Of a stretch of 64,000 nt of DNA, positions 35,246 through 48,510 are shown piece by piece (position 1 is the stretch's first letter; each line of letters begins with the position of its first letter). The notes beneath the pieces are model-generated. The model searched no databases, had not been told where the DNA came from, and saw only the letters and a list, made by a program, of their open reading frames with translations. A program made the position numbers and the translations under genes. Source of the stretch: Siniperca chuatsi (Eukaryota > Chordata > Actinopteri > Centrarchiformes > Sinipercidae); NCBI RefSeq assembly GCF_020085105.1, contig NC_058043.1, forward strand, positions 757,501-821,500, in the 5' to 3' direction.

Positions 35246-35589
35246 CTAAGCGTGGCTAACAGGCCAGCTGCCCGTTTCTACTGTTCTACTGTAGGCGACC
35301 TGGAGGCCCGTTAGTCCCTGAGGCTTAGTCAGTAAAGATACATGGCACTGAAAAGTCCCGGCACGATGACGGGTCTGCATTTAGCACGGACGACAAAAGA
35401 GCATTTATCCTTCGTGGTAGCAAGCAGCTGTCTTTGTTGTTTCAGAAGCGGGTACGTTTCCTGTTTCCCATCATCCTGACAAAACGTTGAACATAATCAC
35501 TGCAGGAAGGTACCATCTGTCTCAGCCAGTTACCTGGTAGGGAGATACCATCTTCACATGTTCTTCCTACAGTCTGGTACTATTGATTA

Positions 35590-35619
35590 CTGCACACACG
35601 CACACACACACACAAACAC

Positions 35620-35650
<31 letters not shown>
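35590..35650. repeat. (CA)n compound microsatellite
   Basis: About 30 CA units with occasional CG or AA interruptions. Confidence 0.95.
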
Positions 35651-38600
35651 AGAAGTTAAATTTAACGCAGAGCCTGATTAACCTAATCAGACCCAATCAT
35701 CCAGGGAAAGTGATGTGTGTGTTGCCTGTGCTTCAGCAGAAGTGTGTGTGTTGGGAGTGTGATAGGAAGGTCTGACGGAGCAGATAAGTGTCTGTCTCGT
35801 TCTGCAGACGTGGTATCTGTTTCTTGGATCACCTCTGAGGCAGCTCATTGATCCACTTATTTCTGTTTCTCTTCCTTAACTGTCCGTTAACTGACGGTTA
35901 GGAGACTGCGAGCCCATCACAGGCCCCTGCAGCTCAAATACAGACGATTTAGTTCATCAAGTTAATTATTTGGAGTTTGGACGACACATCTGTGCTGAGC
36001 TGCACTTGTTGAGATGAGATAAAGCTGTAGTTCGTTAGTTGTTGCCCTTTTAATGAAATAATTTCAAATTTAACCATGACAAATACAAGGCTTAATAAGT
36101 CCTAATATAAGTCCTGATTTTAAGTCCTGACAAAAACGCAACTATGGAAAAAAAAAAGTCACAAAATGAGAGCAACATCAATAGATACAGACGATGTTGT
36201 GCACCAGATGGACATAAAACATAACATTTAGTTCAAATCTAAACGCTTAAAAGGAGGCAGTGTCCCAAGTGCATGGATCCAAAATAACCTTAACAGTAAT
36301 CACCACGACCGTCACCATCCGAAGAAGAGATGATGCTCTGCGACGGCGGTCAGACCGGCCGTCAGATCGAGTAGCTCCACACCATCCGCCAGGTTCAACT
36401 GATTTAAACCGGTTGTTATTTAACTCTACTAATCGTATAAACGGGGATATCGTTAGTTTTCAGAAAACTGAACAGTCGACGTTTAGGTGGTTTAGTTAAG
36501 TTTGCGTTCACACTACCATTACTGCACCAGGTGGAGTGGCTGAAGCGGCACATTTGAACTGTTCATCCATTCGTTTTCGTTAAGGTTGTGGTTGCCTTCA
36601 GTGACTTGAAATAAATAACCACTCTCAGGTTCGTGGGAACCAAACTCTGAGATTCAGAAGAACAAAACTCTGTTCTTCATTTAGTACAAAGTAGGTTGTT
36701 CTTCGGACTGCAGGAAGTACATCACAAATCTGGAATACTAAGCTCCTCCTTCTGGTTGGTCAATAATTCAATCACTCAAACTTTGTGACTGGTATGATGC
36801 TGAGGCACGGATCACGTGTCATTACGCTGTTGCTAAGTGGAGCGCCTGTCTGACGAAACCCTCCTCACACCAACGAGCCTGGCTGTTAGTCTTCTAGTGT
36901 TCGTGTGACGACGTTACTTAATTTCTGATCAGTAATACGTTTGCTTTGATTAAAACAAACACATGTAGGTTATACGTCGATTATTCAAATAACAACATTT
37001 CCTTCAACATTAACTATGTGAACTGTTTGAACAGTTGAAGTTTCAGGAATCTAGTATTTCATCCACGTAGTCCAGGCCTCTCCAACATCCGGCCCAGCAG
37101 CAGCCTCCGAGCGGCCCGGCGTACATAAAGCTGATGTAGGACAATAAGTAAACTACACATACAGTGTGTGGAAGCAGCTAACGAGTGAGCCGCCTCGCTT
37201 CCTTCTCATCTCTGCTGAGAGCTGCACATGCTCAGTACCGATGGGGTAGGACGTTTACAGATGTAGCGCCGCCGCCGATCATATCTTTCACAAATCAACG
37301 TTCCCAGCTTTTCAACACATCTGGCTGACAGGCACAAGCAGGAAGTGCTCTGCCGACAATATGTCAGCCCTGAACCATCAGTTCGACGCTGCCTGGACCG
37401 CCAAGTGTTTGTTCATTTTACCGCCGTCTGCAAACGCCTGCTATTTTTATTACATTCATTTGTTTAAAATTTGTCACTACCAAACACTAAAAAAAAGGTT
37501 TTAAATAGGCTGAAGATGTCCGGCCCATCTGCATTTCCTGGTTTTAAAATCCGGCCCAGCTGAATTTGTAAATTAAATTACTTATAATAGGAACGCAAAG
37601 CGTTCAGGTGTTACAACCGACTCAATATACAGATGTAAAAAACAAAAACAAATCACAATTTCTATTTATACTCTACAATCTTTCTGCACAACCCCTAGAG
37701 TAGGGAGGTACACGTCACTAAAAGTGTGCAGCAGACTCGTTTCACTGCTCTTTGCTGTTGTGTACTGTGGAAGAAGCACGAAGGCCGGGGGCGTCTACAG
37801 GCCCCGCAGACCGCAGTAAAGGAAGGGAAGTCATTGCCATCTGGCTGCACGCTGCTTCCTGCCACACCAACAGGTGTCCGGTCACAACGCGCTGTTTCTC
37901 TGAGTTCCCCCGCTGCGAGCTGCTGCAGACAGCTGCAGCTCTGACCTCCAAACCTGCTGGTTCTTCAACATATCTCTGTGGATCTGCTGACATGTGCATA
38001 TTCACACACACACACACACACACACACGTCATACATATTTCAGTCCCTCTGTTTGTGGGCTATGTCCCTCTGTAACTGTTTAACACTGTATGTTTGCAAT
38101 TCATTTCCATCACCTCCATCTGTATGTTTTATAAGGAGATTGTTAACAACGAACATCTGTTGGATATTTCTGTCCATATTTTACCTCCATCTGTGCATCA
38201 TAATAACTAACAATAGATATTTACACATGCAGCATGGAGCACATTATGTACAACAGTTTTTCTCTGTGTAGGTTGACGATATAATAACCTGCAACCTGCT
38301 GTTACAGTCTCGAGGGGGAAAACACTCAGCACACTGATTGGTTTGCAGCCTTTTACAGTGCAAACAGACTGAACTCAGGACTGTCACACACTAATAATAC
38401 ACTTAACACAGCAAATAAAACAGTTACAGTAATATTAATAATAATAATAACTAGTTACTGTTCATCGCTCCTTTCAAAACAAAGTTACAAAGAGCTTTAC
38501 AGCAAAAACAAAGATAGTTTGTATTTTAACAGGCCGGTATAAAGAGTTTGTTCCTGAAATTCCAGCCTTAAATAAAACCACCAGTTCAGTTTGGTCAACA

Positions 38601-39560
38601 GAAAAACTCAAAATGGCACCAACTCAACCAGAAGTCAAGAGAGCGGCATAAAATACAAGCAGGAAACAGCTCAGAAGAAAACGCAGTCCAGGTGTAATAA
38701 CTCACAGCACCGCGAAGCAGCCAGCCAGGGACAGTCGCTACAACCCGAGCCCCGCTTCGTCGAGGCCTTTGTTTCAAACTGTCACCATCAAAAGTAGTTG
38801 AATTAGCTATTAGCGCTTCCTGTTTGCAGCGGATGTACAGACAACTATCTCAAAGTGAGACGTGTTTGTAATGTCGTCACTGAGGTGTGTGTGCTTTCAG
38901 ACGCTTGGTTTCATCTCAGGCTTTTATTGTGATGTTTGGTTTAATGCAGCAGACAATGACCTCCTATTGCAGATGTGTTGTACATCAGTGTATATGTCGG
39001 TAGATCACTAACAGTTAATGTCAGTACAGAAATGGTTTGAGATGATTTAGAAACGGCGTCTCTGCTACAGAGTTTGTCCACCAGAGATGTTTACTGTCAA
39101 ACGCTCGGTATGTTTCTGAGTCTCGATTCTTTCAAAGAAGAAACTCGAAGGGATTCGTGTATCAAGATTATTTATGTAAAAATGAAATCCAGTATTGGTG
39201 GATATATCATGTTTTAGCATCATTCTGTGGATCCACCATGAAGAATATATATCACACGGCGGCGACGGACGGACATTTCCTCCACGCAGTGTGAACACCG
39301 TCAGCTGCAGCTCCGCAGCCTCCTGCCATCAGCAGACGGATCATTAGCTGTCTCTATAAAGCCGAGCTCTCCCAGGACTCCACGTCACCTCTCTGGCATC
39401 TGGGACGAGCCGGCCCGGCACCGCAGCAGTTAAAAAGAGCCGCAGGCCAGTTAAAGGAGACTAACGCCCGCTGCCCCGGGACAATAACTGTATTTCTCTT
39501 CTCACCGTAAATACCTCTGTGAGAGAAATCAATAGGAGGAGGACCTGATAACTATCTGTC

Positions 39561-39598
<38 letters not shown>

Positions 39599-40599
39599 AT
39601 GGCTGGTGCTTCTCCCTTTGGTGCCTATTATGGAGGATTCTCATTCAGGAACCGCTGTGAGGCTCTGCAGACCCCATCGACCCAAACATCCATCTGGAGC
39701 ATGAAAGTGATTTCGTCTCAGTCCAGCAGGAGATCCTAAGTCTCTCTCTCTCTCTCCTCTGTGTATTCTTTTTCTCTTTGGATCTCCATCCCCCATCTTC
39801 TCTTCGTCGTCACTTTCTTTCTCACTTGATGAGATTAGATTTTCCCCAAACCCCAAAACATAAATATGGTGTCTCTGTCAGTGTTTCTGTGTCTGTTCCC
39901 GAGCGATCCCTCTGTTCGTCCCACGGCTGATTAGTTAAGCTGGACTACTCCGACGCAGATGACTCGACTGCTGGAAACTTTTCAGAAGCATCAGTTCTTC
40001 AGGACACACATTCACAATATAGTTTAGCTGTTTTCCCCACATTGCTCATGTTTTATGTGATGAACACTTATGCATTTATTTGGTTTTATTGGGCTTAATT
40101 TCAGATGATATTTGTCTTTTCTTTAGAAAATACAAAGACAATGCCCTTGCTGTGGCAGCATGAGACTGACGTTTGCCAGAAGGAGCTGAAGCGTAGAGAA
40201 GCCACGTCTCCCTGTCTCAGCGGTTCTGTCCTGTATTTCAGGTCGGTCAACCTCGCCGACGCTGTTGTTGTTTGTTAGCTAACGCCGAGGAGTCCGTTCA
40301 GTTTCAGTAAGAGGTCAAATGAATCAAAGAGTTTGCTTCACTCTTATAGAAGTAACTCCCGCCGTGAGAAATGGCGGCGATGCACTCTGTTAGTGAACGT
40401 GCTCGAGGTAAACCGTTAGCTTGGGCCGCAGGTCTCTATCCGGCTACATAGAAATGATCGAGGAATCATTGAGGCCACGCTTCATTTTCAATGATGTCGA
40501 GAGTCCAAAACGGAATAAGACCATTCTGGGGTTTCTTGCACAGCAGGCAGTGGACGATGCAGCAAGTCTTCTCGTTGTGAGAATAAAAAATAAACAGTG

Positions 40600-40600
<1 letters not shown>
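35651..40600. other. No gene supported over ~5 kb; microsatellites
   Basis: Holds (CA)12 at 38005-38028 and (TG)16 at 39566-39597. A ~500-bp stretch at 37080-37560 starts ccaacatccggcccag and ends ccggcccagctgaatttg, which recalls hAT-type element ends but is not conclusive. No reading frame looks coding. Confidence 0.45.

Positions 40601-40601
<1 letters not shown>

Positions 40602-40650
<49 letters not shown>
40602..40650. repeat. (TA)n microsatellite
   Basis: About 24 uninterrupted TA units. Confidence 0.97.
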
Positions 40651-40660
<10 letters not shown>

Positions 40661-42794
40661 CATCCATTTAAAGTGAAACACCGTTGGTTTATTTTTAGTT
40701 AGGTCTTCTCTAGAAATTAATTGAATCCCATTTTAAAAGAAACTTTTTCAAATGGAGGGTTGTGACATCTGGTGATCTAAAAACTTTGCCGGGTGAAGTG
40801 TGAACTGGGCATTTCTCTGCTAATGAATCTATTCAGGGGCTAATCACTGAAACTCTCAGCTGGAATGGTAGATTTAATAAATGGTGGCAAAAAGCGCGAA
40901 TGATTCCTTAATTTTTCCGGCAAAAAACTTCTACTTTTCCTCCTGTATGTTTCGTTAGGCTGGTTCAGTTCAAACATGTCATGCAGCAATTTAAAGCTTT
41001 CAATGGCAGCGCAACCTGGCTGGTTAACAGAAGTTTTTCATTTGCTCACGTCGTTGGAACTGGCCACAATTTTAGTTAGTCTGTCTTGTTCACTGCTATG
41101 AAACACATGCGTCTATTAAAGAGAAAATGATTCCACGAGTTGTTGCCACATTCGGTTCGGTTAGGGTTAGTTTGTAGGGCACGACCAGATGTACATTCTT
41201 ATAAGAAATAAATCATTTAATAAGAAAACAGAAAGCATGTCATGAAATCAAAGTAAAGCACTGTTTGCTGTCTTTTCTGGTCACAGTATGGATAGCCAGC
41301 AGTGCACAGCAGAAAGACGAAGACATTCTTCACTTCATTTAAAGAGAAGTTTGTACACATGAAACAAGTCGTAATAAAGTCTATACAAGGAAGAAAGTTT
41401 TTCCCCCCAAGAGTGTCTACAGTGCAAATCTAGAAAGAAAAATTGATTTTAACTTTCCCCTTGGAAGCCATTCTTCAAAGCCAGGAGAAGCCTTCAGTGT
41501 AGATGGGAACCCTTCTCTAGCAGAACTGGTAACTGGCATCTGTTGGGCCCATCTCATGTCTATCTGACAGCCCCGCCCACAGTCCTCTATTATTAGCATA
41601 TGCACACCTGCACACCTGAGTGGGGGCCTGCCTGACGCTCTGTGCTTGACTCTAAAATGTAAGAAAAAACTAAAGAATAGTTATATAATACATGTTATTA
41701 CATGCTTAGTGTGTAAAGGTGTCAGGACTCAATAGGAGAATCTGATTAAACGTGTTGTTATATACTGCTATGTACCTGTTCTTCCCTAATATTATAAACA
41801 GATGGTATTTATATTTGAAGTTTAAGGGAAAAAACATCCCATTGTAACAGTTTACGCTCACAGCTTTAATTTGTGCTCCATGCAGCGTGTGCAGTTCTTC
41901 CATTCTCAACATGGACATTGTTTCATGTATATTTAACTGAATTATCAATAACATGATACATTAAACAATATGTTTAATGTTGTTCCAACATTTTTTCTAA
42001 AAACAGGGCAGGGTCAAGTGAGGATGCCCCCCCCCCAGTGTGGCCAACCTGTGATTAAGTGCTAATGAATCTATTCACAGGTGAATAACTCCTGCTTAGG
42101 AGTGCCAAGTCTCCACTTGACTTCCAGCATTGCTATCTTAATGAGGCTACTTAAAAAACAGCAACCTACTGTTTTCATTCCTGCTGAGCAAGTCGGAGCT
42201 GAGCTTGAGTTAAGACTGTGTTACTAGACTACTGTACAAAGGTAAGAGGGGAGTAAACTGGTCTGTTTTATAATGAGTAGATTTCAAACTATCTGTGAAA
42301 CTGAGTCAATGTGCTGAATATGATCAGCTGTTCTGATACCGATATGTTGACATTATTGAGATTTGGGTATGCAGCTTATATAGCCCAAAGTCTGAACATA
42401 CACATGTTTAATGTATCCTCCTGGTTTTAACCCTAAACAGGCCTCATGCATACTATTTTAACTGAATGATCAATAATCAGTAGTGTGTGTTGTATCTGAC
42501 TTTAATATAAATAACTGAAAATACGGCGACACTTTAGATTTTTTTTTAGGTTTAGACTGTGTTGCTTTTATTTGAACTGTACCACTTCGCAAAGGTAAGA
42601 GGGGCGTAAACACTGTTTTGTAATGTTTACAATCTCCATTGTTTGCTGCTGTTTTCATTGACAACTTTGATCTTTTATTTGCTTTCAGCCTGTGAAGCAT
42701 CTAGAACGCGCAGGTCTTCTGGAAGTGGCCTTTAGATTATCCCTAAAGGCAGAACAACAGCCCACAGTGATGGTCCTCTCTGGAACAGCCTTCC
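40651..42794. other. No gene supported
   Basis: Two related stretches, at 42205-42275 and 42550-42620, each carry agactgtgttnct and caaaggtaagagggg, which looks like a duplicated splice-donor context. No coding frame accompanies them. Confidence 0.4.
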
Positions 42795-43260
42795 TGAAGA
42801 CCTTCTTCTTCTTCTTCTTCTTCTTCGTCTGATGTTTTATGGCGGTTGGAAAACAGCTTTTGGTGCCACCTTCTGAAATGGAGCGTGGATCAGAATGGTG
42901 TTATGCCGTCCCTATATTTTACCCGTCCTGAGTTCATATGTAGTAACTCCTTTATTCCGAACTTGATGCATACTTTTCCCAGTCTTTTTTTTTTAGAAAA
43001 AAGTACCTTGGACAATTGATAATTACATGTTCTACTGTTTCCTGTATGTTACAATACTCACACAGACCAGTCATCTTAAGTGTACTGTTAAGACCAGTAT
43101 GCCCAAACCTCATTCTCAACATGTTTTTTTGTTTCCCTCATTTCTCCGCTTTCTTTTGGATACTATAGTAATGTCTACCTTTAGTTTCCCTGTTCCAGCT
43201 TTCCTGCCATTTCTTTTTCATTTCTACTTTAATTGTGCGTTTAAGTTTTTCTGAAGACCT
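42795..43260 (-). pseudogene. I/Nimbus-type LINE C-terminal fragment and 3' end
   Basis: On the minus strand a frame reads NRETKGRHYYSIQKKAEK, a stop, then LRMRFGHTGLNSTLKMTGLC and EYCNIQETVEHVIINCPRYF. This is the Cys/His block found after the RNase-H region in I-type LINEs. The 3' end is ccgccataaaac followed by a GAA repeat (plus strand: cttcttctt, about 42800-42828). Everything upstream is missing. The clade name is a best guess. Confidence 0.65.
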
Positions 43261-45879
43261 GAGGGCAACAGAGAATTAAAAGCAAACTCTAGACCTACCT
43301 TTTTAGTCTGGTTTATATTGTAATCTGTTTTATTACTTGGTAAAACGTATTATTTGTGAGCGTGGTCAATTTGGGTTGTTGCAGTTTGAATGACGTGTAA
43401 CTGTCTGCAGAATGCCAATAACTAGCATGCAAAAAATAAACATTACATTTCTATTATTACCAAACTACTTGTCAATATCTTAAGGTGAACTGCTAAATAT
43501 ACATATGGACAACCTACAAGCAACGCCTCTGCTGGAAAACCAACCGGGTGGCACCAGATTGACACCTGAGCTCCTGTCACAAATTCTACTAGACCATGTG
43601 CTCACTAAACTTCCTACTTCCGGTCTGCACAGGAAGTGAAGCAACAGTAGGAGGGGCTAAACTAAACATCAAAAAACAAAAACGACGATGTGTACAGTCA
43701 GGGTGCTAATGGCTAGCGAATGTTCAGATTTGCCCAGCCACTCATCAGATTGCCATCATTTTTCATGAGTTGTGTGAATAACTAAATGTTCATTCAGCCA
43801 AAAATATCTGATCTTGCAACAACAGCCGCTCGTAGAAACTGAAGCATTCAACCTTTTATGGTTCTGTTCAGACTCACTGCTGAAACATTGTTGGCAAAAC
43901 AAATATATAAATTTATTTTCTAGAAGGCAGAGTTGCAGTAGGTCCGGCTTTAAAATGTATAGGGATGAGACAGACAGCGATGAACAGACCTGTCGCTCCC
44001 TCTCGTTTATCTCCCGCAGGCCGTGCTCTCTCCGCAGAGTCACCGATCCACTGAGACCGTCCCATTACTAGGCAACACACTGAGAGGAGGACCGAGGGGG
44101 GGGGAGGCAAAATGAGAAAGACAGGAGATGGAGGACAGGAAGGATGCTGCAGAGGAACGAGAACTAGTAAAAAGCCTCCTCTCTTTTAAACCCAGATCTT
44201 CTATAATCCTTTCCACAGCCGAAGGTGAAATACTCAAGTTTCTGGCGATCCGCAGGCTGTTTCTGCCTTTAACAACTATTTGTCAGCTGCATAACGCACC
44301 TTGACTGTTTGCCAGCGGCGGCCAGTCTTGACAATGCAAATTCCTCTGGATACTTAAACTGCCGAGGAGTGTGCAGGACCAATGGGCCAGGAAACCCCCG
44401 CTGGAGCCGAGTGTTTATGTTCCACTTTGTTGGGGAAAAAGAGGTAGTTTTGGCAGCGAGAGGCTCAACATTTACATGATAAAATGTTCCAAATACAGAG
44501 CTGAGTCTGTAGGTGAGACACAGGAGTGGGCAGGCTGGTGCAGAGCAGGGATCGGAGCCTGGACACCGCAAGAATCTAGGAAACATTTCACAACACAAAA
44601 CACTTAACACAAGGCAGAACCGTTTAGTGTCACTGTAAAACAATCGTACAGGTGAAACAAACTGAACATTATAACCTTCATGAAGGAGGATTTATTACAG
44701 GACTGTTGGAGAGACTGACTTTGTTTTAGCTAGGTGTACCTAATAAACTGGACACTGTATGTATCCAAAGCACAAATGTCAGCATCACGCAGCAACAGCT
44801 CGCTGTCTGAAAGCACCTTAAGATGTCAGAAGTCTTCATTACATGCAGCTGAAGACACAGTCTGGCATTAGAGATGAAGCCTTTAGCAGCTCCATGTACT
44901 TGTTCATGGTAGTGCAGCGTCGTCTTTACAGTTTGAACTGAAGATAGAGTGAAGCGATGATTCGTCTGCACGTGTCAGGCTGCTGCATCTTCGTTATGTG
45001 CTCAATGATTATAATAATTCTGATGAGACAAACAGCTGTCTACTGCTCTGCTTCATAAGGTGGCTGCTTCTTTCAAACTAAACACTCTGGTGACTGAAAG
45101 CTGAAACAGATTCACAGATTTGAGAAAAGAAACAGATTCCCATGGAAGCTATCCACACCTGCTCCAGTGTGGCTTTCTGCATTGTGTGCTTCATTTCTCA
45201 CTGAAAAAGAAATAAAATGGAGTCTGCATGTAGCAGCAGTGGTTGTGATGTCCTTCTTGGAGCTGAGGTGACAGTTCGGTTCGTCACAATGCTTTAAGGG
45301 TGTATTTTCTGAATGTCATCAGCACAGTTTGATGCCTCAGTCAAAATGCTAGTTCCACACCTCAGGAGGCCACATAGTAAATACTGTGACCCAGTCAACC
45401 TTCAGCTACATTTGGCAGTGTGCTGGAGGAGGGTGACTTTTTGATTAAATCATCAGCAGACTAATAAAAACCTCTGAAGTTGTCACAGGACTCAGGAGGG
45501 GCAGTTTACAGGTAAACTAACCTGAAGGGCTGAGGAGGAAAGGCAAGAAACAGCAGGTCATTTAAAGGTTGCAGACTGGCTCATGTCTGATTCTAATGAA
45601 AGCACACACATTAAACTGTTACTGAATAAACTGGCCTGTATTTATAAATCAGAAATACTTTGATCTGAGAGGAAACGTTCGTTACAGCAGCTCACTGTCA
45701 CGTCAGTGCACACAGGGATAGAAGTACTAAGCAAAATCAAAATACACTATAATACAGTTAAGATAAACTACAAAGTTGATACAAGTATAAAAGCTAAAAT
45801 AAGTGCAAGTACCAAAGTGGATTTAGAGGTTGATATTACTACATTGTATTATACCGTACATAACAGTGCAATAATGAGT
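43261..45879. other. No gene supported
   Basis: No convincing exon apart from the small helix-turn-helix-like fragment at 44156-44275. A phrase gtgtacctaataaactgg at 44736 resembles the end of a common vertebrate transposon. Confidence 0.45.
44156..44275 (-). pseudogene. Helix-turn-helix-like fragment, possibly of a transposase
   Basis: The minus-strand frame reads SLRIARNLSISPSAVERIIE then DLGLKERR, which fits the helix-turn-helix pattern at the N-terminus of Tc1/mariner-type transposases. No flanking transposase or terminal repeat was found, so this may be chance. Confidence 0.22.
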
Positions 45880-46250
45880 ACTATAGTCCTTGGAGCCACT
45901 GGGACGCAGCGTCTTCGGCACAGGAACGAGGCAAGATGTCTTCCACAGGACAGGGACCCTTTGGAGGCTCAGGTTGAAGACATGTTGAAGGACTCCACAT
46001 AGCTGGGGGGCACAGGCTTTTAGCACCCCGGGGCAAACGCCATCAGGGCCTGCAGCCTTGTTTGAGTGGAGTTTCATCAGCTGTCCTCTCACCTGGTCAG
46101 CAGTCAGGCACACAGCAGAGGTTACAGGCGGGGGAGGGGGGTCATTAGTGTGAAGAGAGCCGTTAGCCGGAGAGCCAGTTGAGGGGGGAGTAGGACTCTC
46201 CCAGGAAGGAGGAGTCTGATCACCTATACTCTGTACAAGAGATGTTGTAT
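45880..46250 (-). pseudogene. Rex1/L2-like LINE reverse transcriptase N-terminal fragment
   Basis: The minus strand reads LTADQVRGQLMKLHSNKAAG, then PDGVCPGVLKACAPQLCGVL and KTSCLVPVPK, the start of a CR1-superfamily reverse transcriptase. The fragment then runs out. It may belong to the same family as 51558-52697, which holds the C-terminal half. Confidence 0.8.
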
Positions 46251-48104
46251 TTGAGTGAGTGCTGGCTTAACGTTTCATTCCGAGTGTATGTGATATACTA
46301 TAGGTAAGGAATAAGATAAGCCCGCATGGTGCGAGTTGTGTTTTGAAAGCTGCCAGGGCCAAGTCTCTTACAGTATACCAAAACCATAGACACTGTCTTT
46401 TGGGGCAACATGCTCTCACAGACATTGTGCTGCTACAATCCACTCCAAGTTGCAGGACAAGCTGTGGTCTAGGAATAGCTTACTTATAACCAATAGTCTC
46501 AGCTATAAGGATTTTCAGAATGGTAATGAGGAGACTACAGAAGCTATGACATTAAATCGAACCCTATAGCTAGTCAATACTCGCCAAAGTATCAATTAAG
46601 CAAAACATTTTATAGCCTTATCCATTGCGATCAACCTCGGGGTGCTGACAGAGGCAGCCATCTACTGGAGTTGCAGTGACCTAAATGCAGCGATTCACAA
46701 AAATTGTGAAAAATTACTCATATAGTCAACACACTTTAGTCTCTTTACAATACTTCCTAATGGGCTCTCCTATAACAGTTATGCTGATACGTCACTTTTT
46801 CTGACCATGGCCAGCTCAAGATGCTGTGTCCACCAATCTTTTGCTAAAGTTGTATTAAAATGTAATTATAACTACTGGGCTAGTATAAAATGACGTAAAA
46901 TATTTTCAGTTAACATAATGGTGTAAGAGTAAAGTCTAAGTTCTTACATTTCTAACCGATCATTTTAACCATTTACTTTAGCTTTGTCTTGACCAGAGTC
47001 TGCAGAAGGATTGTGTCACTGATGCCCTGAGTTGGCCATCCTAATCTCTTTGCTCTGAACACTAGCTTTGTTAGCACTGCTGATTTTGCAGGCATAGTTG
47101 GCCAAATCAACAATGCTGTCAACACATCCAGCACAGTGCTTCTGTCCTTCACAATAACATACCATATTTCAACTACTCCAAATTATGCAGTAACATTAAA
47201 AGGCTTCAGCAGCGCAGTGAAAATACAGGAAAGAGTGTCACCCAAGAGCGGCGTAACCGTTCTTAGGGGCCAGGCCGCTCAGATGATGCGCACAAGTTTG
47301 TTTTCAATGGAGACGCGCGACAACGGCGCTCAAAACCAAAAGACACTTTTCCATCACTGTGCGCCCCAAAAAACAGGCGCGTCACAACTGTGCACCGCGA
47401 TTAAAAAAAAATAAAAAAAATAAAAAATCAGTTTGAATGCAGCTAGCACACCAGTCTTTGACAAGAATTAACTAATCAGCTTCACATGACTTGCTTCACC
47501 CTCCATCCAAGGGCATCACAACATCTGGCTGAAAGGTCAGATAAACTGAAGTAATTGAAGATGGAAGAGCAACTGATAACTCATTCTGATTGAGCGTGAT
47601 TTGGATCAGTTTCTTAGTAATGGCAGGTGCAACCATAACGCAACTTCCCAAGCACCTTGGATAAGAGGCCCCTTACTTTTTTCTCTATTCATAGTCACTT
47701 TGTTATAGTAATAGGCATGTAAATGTTCACATATGTATGAAAGTTGACATGTAGAACTGTATAAATTACATAGCATTGGGTACCAAAAACAATCTCCGCA
47801 AAAAGACCGTAAAATATGTCCAACTCACTCAAGACACAGTAACGTTACAGTCTAGGCTAGAGGTTATAGAGACAGTTATCAGTTTCTTTGTATGTTTAGC
47901 TGACAAGCTAAATTAGATTAGATTTTCGGCTAACAGTTGATGTTACTCACCAGTCATGTTAATGTTACCGTTAACACTGCAACCACCCGTCCAGCATCCA
48001 GAAAAAGGCTCCAAAAGAGACCACCTGCAAATCACATAAATCCAGAACATATATTTAAATAAAATCCAAAGGATGCACTTGACAATACTAAACAAAGTTG
48101 TTTA
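46251..48104. other. No gene supported; CG-rich patch
   Basis: About 47240-47410 is unusually rich in GCGC/CGCG for this window (gagcggcgtaacc, gacgcgcgacaacgg, caggcgcgtcac). It may be the end of a DNA transposon. No frame is convincing. Confidence 0.4.
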
Positions 48105-48510
48105 ACAAGCTGTTAAAAAGGCTTACACAGATTTCAGGTAGTCCAACAGAGGTAAAACAATTCAGACTGGGAGCAGACAAGCAGGCTCAAAAGAAACACA
48201 ATCCAACAGTTGACAAGCAAAATCCAAAAATCTACAGACAGACAAGGTACAGGGAATCAATAACTCCACAGTCCAACAAACCAGGACGCTTGACATGGGT
48301 ACAATGACAAACTAACACTGAACAAAAGAAAAACTCTGACTAAATACACTTAGCTAGGGGCGACAACGAGACACAGGTGCAACTAATCAGGGCGGGGCAA
48401 ACAATCAAAACTGGAGGGAAAAGCAAACAAAGACAACATGACACACGAGGAGAGGAGAACACTTCAAAATGAAACAGGAAATAACAGGACAAAACCCCCA
48501 AACTATGACA
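48105..48510 (-). mobile_element. LTR fragment, same family as 58.7 and 19.9 kb
   Basis: Phrases ggacgcttgacatgggtaca, gagacacaggtgcaactaat, caatcaaaactggaggga and a terminal aactatgaca match the complete LTR at 58673-59184 in order. The distal part is eroded. Confidence 0.8.

Noticed and set aside
37080-37560. Possible hAT element bounded by ccggccc motifs
   Set aside because: Ends are not convincing inverted repeats, no 8-bp target duplication was found and no transposase sequence could be read.
40421-40702. 93-codon frame ending in an Ile-Tyr run
   Set aside because: The tail is translation of the (TA)n microsatellite and the front part has no recognisable homology.
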